64,000 nt of DNA from Myripristis murdjan (GCF_902150065.1 NC_043989.1:25177667-25241666), one strand, 5' to 3'; counted from the stretch's first letter, positions 11,753 to 24,946 are shown. Translations and numbers: made by a program. The notes: generated by a model not told the origin, from the sequence alone.

Positions 11753-11995
11753 ATGCACAGCCTCGCAGATCAGGAAGCTCTTGTCCCTCGGCCTCGTGGG
11801 AATTTGCCCAAGGTGTGTGCCTCGTTGCTGGCTGCCATAGCAACATCAAGCTTCGTGCTTCTATCTCCTGAAAGGTTATGTGGAGTGGTTGCCATGGTAA
11901 TACTCGTCCTGACCCTGGGCCCTCTGCTGCATGGACTCTGTCTTCTGGCAGAGGAGATGTTTAACCACGCAAGCACAAGGTGAGGGAAAGTTGTG

Positions 11996-12090
<95 letters not shown>

Positions 12091-15000
12091 GTGTGCGTGT
12101 GCGTGCGTGTGTGCGTGTATGTCCTATAAACAGCTGCCCATCTGCCTTCTTAGTATGTCGATGTATGTGTGTGTATGTGTGTGTGTCTCTGTCCTAGGCA
12201 CCAAGGCCGAGGGCTCCAAATGCTGCCCGCCTGTGGTTTTGGGGGGAGGACCCTTTTGGCTGCAGGGATGGCAGGTCTTCTGCTCTACCTGACTGAAGGA
12301 CCTCTGCCAGAGAAAAGCCACTGCTGGAGACTCCTCATGCTAGCCTCAGCCCTCTACCCACTGTTCAAAACCCTAGGAGTCCTGGTGAGAGCCACAGCAA
12401 CGCCGCAACACACATACACACAGCAGCAGCATCAGTATACACACATCACTGCCTGGTTCCATAAAACAAATAAAATGTTTTCCTTAGGAGTTAGCTTAAG
12501 ATTTCCTTGGGAAAAACGCTTGGCACAAGCCGAACTTAAGTAATGCAGGCTACTCAGGCCTGCCCACAAAAATGGCTGGACCCTTAATACGGCACAGTGA
12601 ATGGGCCCAATCTGTTTTGTTCATATCAATGTCTGGAGGTCCTGGATGGTTGGAAGCTGAAGGGGTGACTGGCTGGTTGGCTGGTGGTCACTAGGGCCTT
12701 AGGGTTAGGGTCAGGGCTAGGTCACTGGCCTGTAGGTCAAGGACAGCTGGAGGCTGGCTGCTGGTCAGTGGGGGGGTTAGGTGTCTGGCCTGGAGGTTAT
12801 GGTACGACAGTGGCCTTTCCACTGTTGGAGACTTTAACCACTCGCTTCCTACTTCCCATTCACATGCATGGACAGGACAAGACTGCAGGGCTATCGGGGT
12901 ACAACAGTGGAAACGCAAATTGTTTGTGTTCTTGTGGATGGAGGCTGCGGGCCATTAGCACTGTCTGGCTCATAGATTGCCCGACCTCGCCGTGGTACGA
13001 CAATGGAGAGAGAGCTATGGCGTACTAGTATTACGGTACCAGGTGCACCAGGGTCATGACACCCAGCCAGAGTACAAAGTGAGCAAGATTTTTTAAATGT
13101 GATTTCTGCCCAGTTCTCTGAATGTCAAAGTGAAGAAATTCAGTGATACATGGGAAAACGACAGGAGTAACTATGACTCTTAAGTCTGACCAATGGAGAA
13201 GGGGCGATACACACACAGTGATTCCATATTGCCCTTCCTCTGGAAGGCAGAAAAAAGGCCGCCCTAGCACCTGGGCCCCGGAAAGCTTTCACCCTTTTCC
13301 CCACTCATGGATGGCCTTGAATGCACTAAGGTGATATCCTTTAGTAAATAAGATTTTATCTTTATGACCAACTCAAAGTAATAACCAATTCCTTAAAGTC
13401 TGGTATTCTTTTTTTTTTTTTTTTTTTTTTAAATCCACCACGGGCACCTTAATATTTAATCTTGCAGCCCTACCGAAAACTTTAAGATTGTGGCACAGGT
13501 AAGTCTGGCCAATTGTTTACATTCTGAGGCTGTTACCATGGCAGCTGTGCCATATTTCAGCTGAACGGTCAAAATACTTTTACATTTCTTCAGTAAATCA
13601 CTTAAAATGTTTTTTTAAGCCCAATCCTTTGGTAAAGAAAAAAATGACACTGTAAAATCTTAAGGAAAAAAAATGTGATGCTTTATGCTACTGGGCACAG
13701 GGCTGCACAATTACCTGAAAATGAATCAAAAACAGCAATATGAATGATATCAATCTTGCAATACAGGACTTGAAAGAATCTGGACATATCCGGCAGATTA
13801 GAGAAAATAAAGCCTGAAGGAGGGGGTCATGGTGACCCGGGGCATCATGACCTAGTTTTGTCTTGGCTTTAAAAACAGTTCACAAAACACTCCACTTACA
13901 TCATATGGCAAAACTATTATTATTTCAGCATCTTCCACTTATAGGTTCAGTGCTCCAGGAAAATAAGTCCAACGAGGCTATGAGGCATTGAAAATTACAG
14001 TTTTGTGAAGGTGGTTCAGTGATGTTCAATGGTGTCTCACACAGCAGTGTTTGTCCAGCACCCTGACATTAGATAACACGCACGTACAGCAGAGCTCCAT
14101 AATCCCCATTAACAGATAGTTTTTGTGAGTGTACAAATCAAAAATGTTCAGGACTGTTAATAGAGTGAGTCCATATTTCACAATGGCAAAGACAATCACA
14201 CATTCCTTGAGCTTTGGAAGAGAGTTCATATGCTTCCACCGTCCAACAGGAATTCCCCTAACTAACCACGGGGAATCTCTCTTTGCAGGCCTAACTTCCT
14301 TTTACTGTTAGTTTCAATGGAATAGTCAGACTTGCACATTTCTGACCGCACCATCTCTGAGAGATTATGGTGTTTTAAAAGAACACAAATGAAAATCTTG
14401 TCATCATCTCATTTACTTGTGTTTCAACTACCATTTGAAACACAAGTAATCTTTGTCCGTACAAAACACAAAGAGGAAGCTAGCGCAACTCCATAGCAGC
14501 CCTCTCCAAAACAGCTAAAGACAACATTCAAGACATTCAGTGCTTCTTCTTGAATCAGCCTTCTTTTACCTGGTATTGTATTCTCTCCCCTGTTAAATGA
14601 ATGTGGACTGATGAATTGAATGGAAATGAATTGGTACCACTTTTTTTTTTAATTCTAAAAAGTTTGTGCAGCATGATCCAAGTCTTTTTTTTTTTTTTTA
14701 AGATTATTTTTTTGGCATTTCTACTTTATTTGATGGTCACAGTAGAGAGGAAAGGCATGAGAGAAAGAGGGGATGACATGCATATTCAAACCCAGGATGC
14801 TGCGATCAGTACTCGGCCTTGGTAGATGGTACATGCTCTTATCCAGTGAGTCACCAGGGCAACCCCAGTCCAAGTCTTTCCTCAGGTTAAAGATGGTGTG
14901 AATAGGGTTGATGCATTTCTCAGCAAGGATTCAAGACTCGGCATAACACAAGCAGCCACTGAACTAATGGGCTTTCGGTCCCATGGTGCATTTATCGGAT

Positions 15001-17261
15001 TATTATGGTTTTGGAATAATGGACCGTGGACCAATGGCATAGCACCTTTACTTGTTTTGGGGAGGGTTGCTATGGAGTTTCTAGTTTCCTCCCTGTCTGT
15101 TGTTTGGACAAAGACACTCCACCTGTGTTTCAGCTAGCACACAGATATGTAGATGATGACAAAATATTATTTTGGGTGAACTGTCACCTCAAGACTTTGA
15201 GTGCTGAGATACAAATGAAAAATATTTCATCTTTTGCTAAACAGCACCGTACTTTAGACTTTTCAGCAGCCGGGTAACAAGATTTAGAGCCATGCCTGCC
15301 GCTTCCTGAAACGCCTGCTCAGGATTACTGGCTACAAAGGTAGGGATGGTAGACCACGAGCTTAGGTTGCTTGCACAAACTGTGATTGCTAACGTCTTGT
15401 ATATTCACCCCACTACTTTAAAGTACAGCATAGTGTCATTTCCAGTCACCCTACCTGCAGACGAGCAGCTTTAGGTGCACAGGTGTCCTGTCTTTTTCCT
15501 TGACACCTCCAAAGGCAACTGCAGGCTCCTCAGACGAGGTGAGGTGTTGTTACATGACTTGGCTGTTTTTGTGGTGGGTGTGCAGGGTCCGTCAGAGGTG
15601 GAGGTATCGGACATCTGTGAGGGGAGGAAGATGAATGTGGCCCATGGTCTTGCCTGGTCCTTCTACCTGGGCTACCTTCGCCTGGTGCTGCCACGTCAGT
15701 AACATGCAAGCACACACTCACACCGCACAGAACATACAGTACATTGAAGTACATAGTCTTTGTATCACTAATGCTAACCCTAACCCATGTCATTGTGTCA
15801 CTGAGGATTTCTACATTCGTTTGTGCGTATCCAACCAGGGTTGGAGAATTCCATTGTTGCATTTCGTGCCTCCCATCAGGCCGGTTGTTTCCAGGGGCGC
15901 AGCTCCAGGAAGCTCCTCATCCTCATCCCTCTCAATGCCAACATCGCTCACAAGCTGGAAGATGAGGACGACAACATCCGTTTCTATGACAACCTCCCCA
16001 ACAGTGAGATAGACAGGGCAGGAGTGCGAGGGCGGGTCTATAAGCACAGCGTCTACAACATATTTGATGAGAACGGAAAGGTAGGGGAGCATTGTACAGG
16101 TGATTAAAGGTGTGTTTTGACTAAACACAAAGCCAGTTTTTAATGTGGTGTGATTACACACAAATTGTAAACGTATTGAACAAAGCAAGAAGAGTTCCTT
16201 CACACTAAATCTGACACCCACTTTGCTTTAGTTGTGCAGCAATTCAGCCGAGCCTCTGTCTCTTATTTCCAGTGTGGGCTGAAAGATTCCGTTTTTTCTC
16301 TCCTTTGATCAGATTTGTAAAGACTATACAGCTCAAATGAGAGGCTGAGTAGAGTCCGACTCATGGGACCATTTTATTGTTTTTTCACTATTTCTGGGCA
16401 GGATTTTGGTGTGCTCTACATCTCGGGCATTTGCAGTCAAAGCCACCTCTGTAACCAAGTCTAGTCAGTGAAGGGTTGAGTCCAAGTGGAGCTGAAACCA
16501 AAGCCAAGTTGATCACCAGTTTCAGCCGCCACCAAAAAGCAGACAAATCAAAGTGATTATGGCTATGATTAATGGCAATATGATCAAGTATATTATACAA
16601 AAGAAACAATGATGATTGTGTGATTTTTATTTCCTTATTTATTACATTATTTACATATTGGTCTTTAGCAGAAATACTGACTAAACAGAAGAACATATGA
16701 AATGAGACCAAGACAATGAAATCTGAGTCCAATCCTGAACCACGTTAGCTCTTGGATTATCTTAATTCTTGATTTGATTTGAAGAATACATTTCCACTCA
16801 AAGGTATTTTTCTGAGACTTGATGCCCTGATATTATGTGATGGCCAAATATAAGGTGTAAAAATATTTCAGATCTGTAAAAGGAATGCTTACAATGAACA
16901 AGAGTTGCCCATGCAGCTATAATAAATTAAGAAAGCTGAATAAAGACACTCCAAGCTGCAAGCTGTACAAACCAGATTATCCGTTAATCTGTATCAATGA
17001 ACCTAAAACTTAGATGCACAAACAGTTTGCAGCAGGGCTTTAAAGATGCTCTTCATGAGCCCAGACCATGAGCACTACCTCAGGACCTGTCTGCCCCCTT
17101 TTATAGTATATAATTAGTACCACCTCCTGGCTAAACCTTGCAACTGTCTAATGGAGAACAAGAAAATAGGAATGCACAGCAATAACTCCACCTACCTGTG
17201 AAACATGGAAATTCAAATTTCCTACTACTACAACAGTTGGGCTCCCCTGACACTTTTGGAT

Positions 17262-17344
<83 letters not shown>

Positions 17345-17893
17345 GTAGGGCCATCAGTGTGTAGCAGAATATGCCACGCCCCTGCTGACGCTCTACAACA
17401 TGTCCCAGGAGAGCAGCGCTGGCTTTGGGGAGCCTGAACGCCGCCAGCAGGTCCTTCTCTTCTACAGGACCCTGAGGGACATTCTGGAGCAGTCGCTGGA
17501 GTGCCGCAACCGCTACAGACTCATCCTGCTCAACGGTGGGCTGATAGCTAAGTGCCTGACTTTTTGGTGTATTTCAGCTTTCCACTTCCCCATGTTTATG
17601 GCATATTTTCTTCTTTTCTTGTAGATGATCATGAGGAAGACCCTCACTTCTTGTCCAAGGCCATCTTGCGACATCTGCAGCAGCAGGAGAAGGAAGAGTT
17701 CTGCCTCACAGCGCACCCTCAACAAGAAATGGAGTGCACATTTGCCCGTCCTTTAAGCACCATACCCAGAAGAGAGTACTGGCAGCACACAGAGCCCATG
17801 AGCAGGGAACCCACGCTCATGATGAGCCTGGAGCCCCCGCAGCCCCTCAGAGAAGCTGTTGAGATCACGGACCATTACCAAGCGACAGCATAA
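11753..17893 (+). CDS. sting1: STING, cyclic-dinucleotide sensor
   Basis: ER-membrane adaptor that binds cGAMP and recruits TBK1/IRF3. Coding exons: 11753-11979, 12198-12384, 15586-15694, 15839-16080, 17349-17535, 17625-17893. All have GT/AG ends and phases agree, giving 406 aa. Residues 1-138 hold four hydrophobic membrane segments. The connector [20 protein letters not shown] begins in exon 3. Ligand-site residues are conserved: R240 and Y242 in GRVY and E262/T265 in AEYATPL, matching human R238, Y240, E260 and T263. The tail (318-406) has EPTLMMS (human pLxIS region) and PQPLRE (TBK1 site, human PLPLRT). The membrane-proximal cysteine pair (human C88/C91) is reduced to one Cys in LPACGFGG. 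The first coding exon abuts an AG, so a non-coding exon upstream is likely. Identity is very secure; exon 1 upstream boundary is not. Confidence 0.95.
12000..12122 (+). repeat. (GT)n in sting1 intron
   Basis: 123 bp of unbroken alternating purine-pyrimidine, mostly GT with GC steps at the 3' end, 75 bases upstream of exon 2. Confidence 0.95.
14413..14449. repeat. Perfect 15-bp hairpin
   Basis: 14413-14427 and 14435-14449 are exact inverted copies with a 7-base loop, within the sting1 intron before exon 3. Confidence 0.85.
14688..14868 (-). mobile_element. tRNA-derived SINE in a sting1 intron
   Basis: On the minus strand it has a degenerate tRNA-like head (box A near GACTCACTGGATAAGAGC, box B near GGGTTTGAAT), then CATGTCATCCCCTCT and an ATCAAATAAAG tail with an A-rich end, the layout of a common fish tRNA-SINE. 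Perfect 11-bp target duplications TCCAAGTCTTT lie at 14677-14687 and 14869-14879, fixing the ends. The perfect duplication with a degenerate head implies middle age. Confidence 0.8.
17271..17342 (+). repeat. (GT)36 at the sting1 exon 5 acceptor
   Basis: Pure 72-bp GT run that ends six bases before the exon 5 boundary (AAGTAG then exon at 17349). No pyrimidine tract lies between. Confidence 0.95.
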
Positions 17894-17956
17894 CACACAC
17901 ACATGCAGTCCATTTTTTTCCACTGCTGGACTTTTAGTTTTATAGGCTATGTATGC

Positions 17957-17962
17957 AATAAA
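17957..17962 (+). terminator. sting1 poly(A) signal
   Basis: AATAAA 64 bases after the stop codon, followed by T/GT-rich sequence (TTGTTTTGTTGTTG), a typical downstream element. Confidence 0.75.
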
Positions 17963-18479
17963 TAGTAATAGTGATTGTTTTGTTGTTGTTGTTGTACTTT
18001 TATTCAAACATATAAGCATGCCTAAACAGTAGTAGTGTACTTAATATTATTCACCAGTCTAAACATCTATTTATGCTTAACATTAATAATGTATCCACCT
18101 TTCATAGATAATTACCCTGTTCACCCTGGATTTCAATTAAGTTCCTACACCTTTCAAAATGAGCTTGTCTTTTGAATATATTAACAGCAACATAACTTTC
18201 TAAAATGAACTGACATTTTTGAATGAATGATGAATGAATGAACAGAAATTTTTAATCTATATAGATTCAGAGACTCAGTTCCTGCTGTTAAAAAAAATGT
18301 ACAGCAAAATAAATGAATTAATAATAATTAATAATGTAGGATCTTCCATGATTAAATTGAAAAAAATCATCTGCGCACTGTTTTTTAACTCTTTCCAAAA
18401 CTGATGCACTATATGGTAATGCCAGAAGAGAGAAAATCATAAAATCCTCCACAAACTTCAGTTTGTATGTCTAGATGAA

Positions 18480-19450
18480 ACCACACTCAGCTGGTTCACT
18501 CTTAGCTCGCTGACAGGACCCAGTCAAGCATCTCACCCTCAGAAAAGGGTTGCCACAGGGCTCTATCCTTGGTCCACTCCTGTTTATATTATACATAAAT
18601 AACATAATTCTTCCAATTACATACTTAAGTCCTCTTTTTGCAGATAATACAATTTTATATACCCCAGACTCCACTTTAGTTCAGGCCTTGGCTCTTCTTC
18701 AGTTATTATCACTGTATTATCCACACACTAGTTTTAAATGCAGAAAAGACCAAGTGCATGGTATTCTCCAGCCCCACTAGTGACTGTCATTATCCTGCCA
18801 TTGAAAATTGTAATATAACAATATACTTAGGAATGTGGCTTGACCGCAGATAGTCATTCAAGGTTCATATTCAACATCAAACTAGGATTCTTGTACAGAA
18901 TTAAAGGATGTATGTCTTCCTCCAAAACTATCGTGCAGTCAACCTTCCTGTGCTTTACGCTTTACCACAAATGACAAATTTTTCACTCATCATGGTTCTC
19001 TCTCTCACACGGTTGGATCGACATCCTTACAGTCAACAGGAAATAGACCATCTCATGTGATTCATCTCCAAAGCTCCGCTGTTAAAGCTTCCAAACTACC
19101 TTACATCTCTTCTCTCATTTAAATCTAGTATAGCCACAGCACATGATTAACCTTCGTGTAGGAACTAATGTTGGCAGAACCAGTTTCAGGTACTATGCAT
19201 CTTTTCAATGGGATGAGCTGTACACTGCCCTCAAACTTGAGTCTTGCATTCCCCTTGGAAATTTTAAAGCTTTATTATCTGATTTTTTTTTTTTTTTATC
19301 ATTCTTGTAACTGTTTTTATTCATTCTTTGCTGGTATTGTTTGTGTTTCTTATGTTATTGGCTTATGATTGCTTCTTGTTGTCAAGTCTCTCTTGGAAAA
19401 AAGATCTGCATGTCAGTGAGACCACATGTTTAAATAAATCTTAAATTAAA
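18480..19450 (+). mobile_element. Second LINE remnant
   Basis: A reverse-transcriptase core is readable near 18547 (LPQGSILGPLLFILYINNI) with FADN in place of the catalytic YADD near 18636. Further pieces such as YLGMWLDR (about 18818) and LLKLPNYLTSLLSFKSS (about 19080) follow in broken frames. The 3' end (AGATCTGCATGTCAGTGAG then TTTAAATAAATCTTAAATT, 19398-19450) matches a common fish LINE tail. It is a different family from the Rex1-like copy at 8.1-9.3 kb. The asparagine at the catalytic position and several stops show that it is dead. Confidence 0.75.
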
Positions 19451-20194
19451 TTAATAATAAGTGATGTGGTGAGCGGCTTTTTGCACAAAATTGGTTTGCT
19501 TTCAGTCAAAATATTGAAGACATATAAATTGTTGGAGGATAGCTTCTCAATTTTCTGGTGGGTGATACTGAAACTGGAGCCAGTTCAGCGACACCTCTTT
19601 CAAAAAGTCAGACGTTTCTTCATTTTGTAATGCACATTTTACAAGAGAACCAGTCACTATTCACATACAGCTGAGAAATAAAAGTAGTCCTCAGAGAAAA
19701 GCTTCCTTCATTTACATATTTACATATTTATTATAAACAACACTTGGTTCATTGTCCAATAAAAATCTGATATTTTTTTCTCAAATGTGTGAATTGTAAC
19801 ATGACTAAGAGATTTACGAGGGCAATCCCCTACAAGGCTATCCAGTTTTTTAAATATCATTTGGAATAGTGGTTGTTTGTGCCTAGTTTCAGTTCAGCTT
19901 TTATGTAATAAATCGAAACATTTCCTGAAATGTTTCGTTTCAGCTTCTCTATAAATAGATGAACAGCGCTGATACATCAGTGCCTGTCAGTCTGCCAGGA
20001 AGCCTAGCTACCTGACAGGAAGAGTGACGGATTCAACACATCCATAAAGGAGGTGCATCATCATCATCATCATCATCATCATCCACACTTCTCACCAAAA
20101 CTTCTCTTTTAAGATCAGAAATCACATGACACAGTAAAAATAATAACCACCATTATGAAATGTGGTTATTGCAACAGCAAAACTACTACTACTA

Positions 20195-20225
20195 ATGCTA
20201 TGACTACTACTACTACTACTACTAC

Positions 20226-20256
<31 letters not shown>

Positions 20257-20280
20257 ATGAAGAAGAAGATGATGAAAAAG
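20195..20280. repeat. Compound (ACT)n(AAG)n array
   Basis: ACT repeats run directly into AAG repeats and then GATGAA-type units, a purine/pyrimidine strand-asymmetric tract. A separate (ATC)n run lies at 20061-20090. Confidence 0.9.
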
Positions 20281-22699
20281 AATGAATCCGGATTGAATCA
20301 GCAACATGTATGCAGAAATAAGCAAAACTACATCACAATCCATCTTGCAACATGTTTTAAATAAAAAAAAGTCAAATCATGGTGGGAATACATTAATTCC
20401 ATCAAAATACAGATATATTGTATTATCTAAAAATATATTTTAAAAGGTGAAACTTATATCAGCCCCTGATACCTGGAAGCTGCCAGTGTGTCTTCCACTG
20501 CTGGCCACTGAGCAGCTCCACCAGACCAATAAATACAGTGTTAACGTCACTTTTAGCGATTGACTGCAGCTGTTAAAGTGATTGAGCACCAAAGCTCCTG
20601 ATGACCGCTGGCAGCCTGAGAGTGAAAATACAGTAAAGATCAGGTGATACTCAGGTGAATAGGGCCTCTGCCAACATCCTGCTCTTCAAGCCTTAATGTT
20701 TATCCATTTATAATGCAGTAGTCTGAGCCAAGGTTCCATGATGCAGTCCTGCTCTCGTTACCTGCTGATTCACTGAACAGTCTCATGAGCCTGATTTCGC
20801 AGCACTGTGTTCATTAACTCTACTGGGTCTCAAAGTTCACTTTTCTAATCAAACAGCAATTATTTAGGAAATGGCTTCCACAATGCATTTCCTTTTACAA
20901 ATTACATTATGCTTGCACAAAATGTGCAAAAGTAATTAAATGCATACTTAAATAAACCTCAGTTTGAGCTATATTGTTGTTGTAGAAACACAGGTATGGT
21001 TCATTGTGAGTGAGAGAGGGTTGGAGACTGAGGAGAAAGAGAAGGAAAAAAGAGAGAGAGAAAGAGAGAGAGAGTCAGAATGAAAGGCAAAGTGCAACCT
21101 GGGAAAGAAAGGTGAAATGAGAGAGAGACTCTAATACGGCTGTATAAACAAAACGAGCCACCTGACACAAAGTCTCCACCCTGCCTGTGTGCCTGTCACA
21201 TGCACACACCTCATGACCCACAGCGCTGTCTTAGAAACTGCTCTGTGAGCTTGCATCAGACATGCAGGCAGGCAGAAAAACATCTCAAGCAGGTAGAATT
21301 TGATATACAGCTCATGTGCAGATATAGAACAAAGCTGGGCCAAAATGCAAATGTAACACTAGAACTTTGTCCTAGTCTCAGTTTTATTGTGTATGAAGTC
21401 GTCATGCACAGATACAGTATCCAGTTTAGTCTCCAACCTGTGGAAATTTAATAGTTTCCTAACCAGGGGTATATGTGTGCTCTCTGTGTCAGGCTACAAC
21501 TTCATAGCCTCTACATAAATAAAACCTGGGCAGAGGACCTGAACAAAGCATGCTGTCCCTTCTTGCAACAGCTAGGCACATCACCCCCGACACACTCCCT
21601 GTGAGGTCTTCATGTGTGTGAGCTACCATCCCAATGCAGCTATTTCACCAGGCTATTGTGAGTGTGTGTGTGCTTTTTTAGGTTTCTGGGGTTAAAGAAT
21701 GATTTCAGATAACAACAACCCTCATGCTATTGAAGATTTGAAACATGTGACAGTGGCAGGTGACTGTGGGAGACTAGTCTGGCCTGTTCTCCACTGTACA
21801 CCAGCTCCCAGGCTGCTGACACAGGACCAACAGCAACAGTCTCTCCCACATGATCACAGTTCAGACAGGAAGGACAGGATGCCCGCTGCTTCAGCAAACA
21901 GATGTGGGATGCTGAATATCAATAATCTGCATTCATTTGGTCGAATGAGCTAATAGATATGTTCCAGCTTATGGGACGGTTGACAGAGCAGCCAATAGTT
22001 ATTAACAACCACATAACAATACAATGTGCATGAAGGAGTTCAGATACATTCTATACAGGGATCAGGAGATCTCTGGGATCCTACTGGTAACAGTCACGTT
22101 GTGTTTGGTTGGCAAAAATGACTCTAAAATCAGCCAGACTTTTGATTTGTTAGAAATGAGATGCCTCAATGTGTCACTCAATATGTGCATTTTATGTCTC
22201 ATTTAAAATGCTGACAATGCATCAAACACTGATCAGTATTGCACACTATCCCACACTATCCCATAAACTATAGGCCCTGTCCTTGCTACACACTACACTA
22301 TAGTCCGCTGTAACATCATGAAGAGGGTCTAGTTGAAAACTTGCAGAATGGGGTGAGTGTTCTTTGAATATGGCTGAAGCTGTTTTGCAGTTTAACCTGA
22401 CAGCCTACAGTGAGTTATTATGCAACAACTTCATGAAACTTTACACAAAATAACCCGAGGCTACCATGATTGATAGAAGATAAAGTTTGTTTAAAGGTAC
22501 GGGTGCCTTTCTGAGCCATTTAAAAGAGAAAAAACGTGCTTTGCATCAGATCATCAGAGATAATCATTTCTGCAGAGAAGCGCCAGATATTTTCTGTCCC
22601 GTGACATGACTTCAGTAACTTTGTGGATGTTTTCTGGAATGATTTTGGATTATTTCTCTCATCTCTCAAGTGGCTGCATCTTGTTTTTTCTTGCATACA

Positions 22700-23395
22700 A
22701 ATATATTGTTGTTAACAAAAACTAACAAAAACAAAATAATGAAAACTAGGTCTGAAAAGCATGTTTTTAATTGAAATGAAGATAAAAATGGGGCTGTCCA
22801 AAAACTGATGACTGAAACTATATTATGAGTTCACAAAACTAACTAAAATAAACTAAAATTATAGAGAAAATGTCTTTAGTTTTCATCTTTGTCAATTCAT
22901 TTCATACATAAGCCGAGTGTTTTGGGTGAATATGATTTGATCATTCATTTTTACCCAGCACATCTCACGTCAGAAGCAGAATTACACACATTTTGCAGTT
23001 GAGTCTGCAGCTTGTGTTGTTGACATTTTTGTGCCCATATCTACATTTACTATTGTTGCTGTTGCTGTCCAGTTGAATTTTTCTGGTTAAAGACACAAAA
23101 CCCACTGACTGACAAACGTCTTTTATAGTTTTCTGTTGGTGTGATGTGGTGTTGAGTTTTTATTACACAATACATTTTCTGATCTTTTGGCATCTTGCCC
23201 TGGCAAATATTACATTTTTAAAAAATTACAAAAAATATTACAATATTACACATGTATTACAAAAAAAGACTAAAACAAATTTTAAAACTGAACTATTATC
23301 CAAAAAAAAAAAAAACTATACTAGCAAACCCACTTAAAAAACTAATTAAAACTAAACTGAAATTAAACCCTAATAAAAACTGCAAAACTACTGTA
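22700..23395. mobile_element. A-rich interspersed repeat, class unsure
   Basis: Begins TTGTTAACAAAAACTAAC and ends with repeated AAACTAATTAAAACTAAAC-like units. I recognise the AAACTAAAAC style as a widespread fish repeat, possibly a DNA transposon derivative. No coding part and no certain terminal repeat or target duplication. Confidence 0.4.
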
Positions 23396-23814
23396 TGATG
23401 ACCTTGCTTGCACATCATTGAGCAAGCTCTTTGAGGCACTCGTGATGTCGCACACGCTTTGTGAGACGCTTCCTGCCACATGAAGCTCCAGGGTCCTCTG
23501 CATGTCTGATGGCCTGAATCACTCGTATGTGCCTTTTGTTGCTAGTCTTGTAATTCCCACACTATATTAATTTGCATTTTGCTTGACAACTGTCAGTGTA
23601 CAGAAAATAAAACACATTTTTAATAACAGTTAAGCATTAATTTGTGCTATAACAATGATGGCAATAACAATAACAGCGATACATAAGCGATACATAATGA
23701 ATAACATCACTATGTCATTCTGAAGCATTTTAATGAACATGATACATCTGAAAGGTCAAAGAACGGGGCCTCTTGGCAATATTACATGTAAGCTCTACAT
23801 GCACAATTTGAAGA

Positions 23815-23823
<9 letters not shown>

Positions 23824-23859
<36 letters not shown>
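23824..23859. repeat. (CA)n microsatellite
   Basis: Pure CA run. Confidence 0.9.
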
Positions 23860-23860
<1 letters not shown>

Positions 23861-24946
23861 GTGGCAGGGTAGTGGTTAGATAGTAAAAATGCTGTCACCA
23901 TACGCTGTAAATTCCCTGTACTTCCTCAGAAAGACACTTCCTCCTCTGGTTGCTGCATTTTGTGACGACAGCATTTAGTCTGAAGAGGACTGGCTGGCGG
24001 CGGTGAGGTCACAGCTGGGAGATTTCCCAACACGGTGACTCAGGAGTGAGAAATTAACCTGTGAAATAACAACCTTCCTCTTCAGTGCCTGGCCTGACAT
24101 GTAAGCAGCACAGGGGCCTCTATAAGGAGGATTAAAGTGACTAAAGGGCAAGTAGTCTCATTTCCTATAGCATAAATATGAGTATGAGTGTGTGTGCACA
24201 TGCATATACACAAGCATGGTTCCTGCAGTGGGCCTCAGGGATGCTCGGGATCCTGGAAGGGGTTCCCAGCAAAAAGGGAAATGGTTTAATTCACTATTGT
24301 TTCACTTACCATAACAGTACAATAAAAGATTATATAAGAATGGTTCTTTATTTTATCATCGCCCTCCCAGCTGCCATCCCACCATCTGAAGTACAGGCAG
24401 TTACGTATTTATGTAATAAGCCAAATCTAAAAGCAAAATGTTTCAGATAAGATAAGCCTTTATTAGTCACAAATGATGAGAGTAAGCAGGCTAAGCTTCT
24501 CAAACGTGACATCTCTTGTGTCTACTTGGACAGCCTTGATGTGAAATTTGGGGAACCCATAGTAACTGAGAACGCTGCTAAACAATAGTCTGTTATCTAA
24601 TTGTGGATTCAATATGACTCAACACTTCATTGTGTGTGTTGTGTGTGTGTGTGTGTGTGTGTGTGTGAGATGGAGGAAGTTTAAAGGGAAAGAGGGAGAG
24701 AGTGGGACAGAGTCTTGAAGAGGCAGAGGTGGAAGAAACAAGAGCGTGAAGGAAAAGACGGAGAAGGAGAGCAGGAGAGGCAGAGTAGAGGGAGGGTGGG
24801 AGTTGAATATTTTTTAATGAATGAATGAGGAGAAAAGAACATCACACCAGGTGTGTGTGAGTGTGTGTGATCATGTGTGGTGGATCAGACCATGTGACTC
24901 ACCTGTGAGTAAGGCAGAACTCACAACACCTTGTCTAGACTTTACG

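Noticed and set aside
14788-14868. tRNA gene on the minus strand
   Set aside because: Only a degenerate tRNA-like head of a SINE; stems do not pair properly.
20061-20090. CRISPR-like short repeats
   Set aside because: Simple trinucleotide repeats without spacers, in a vertebrate genome.
20155-20364. Lys-rich frame
   Set aside because: Translation of the ACT/AAG array.
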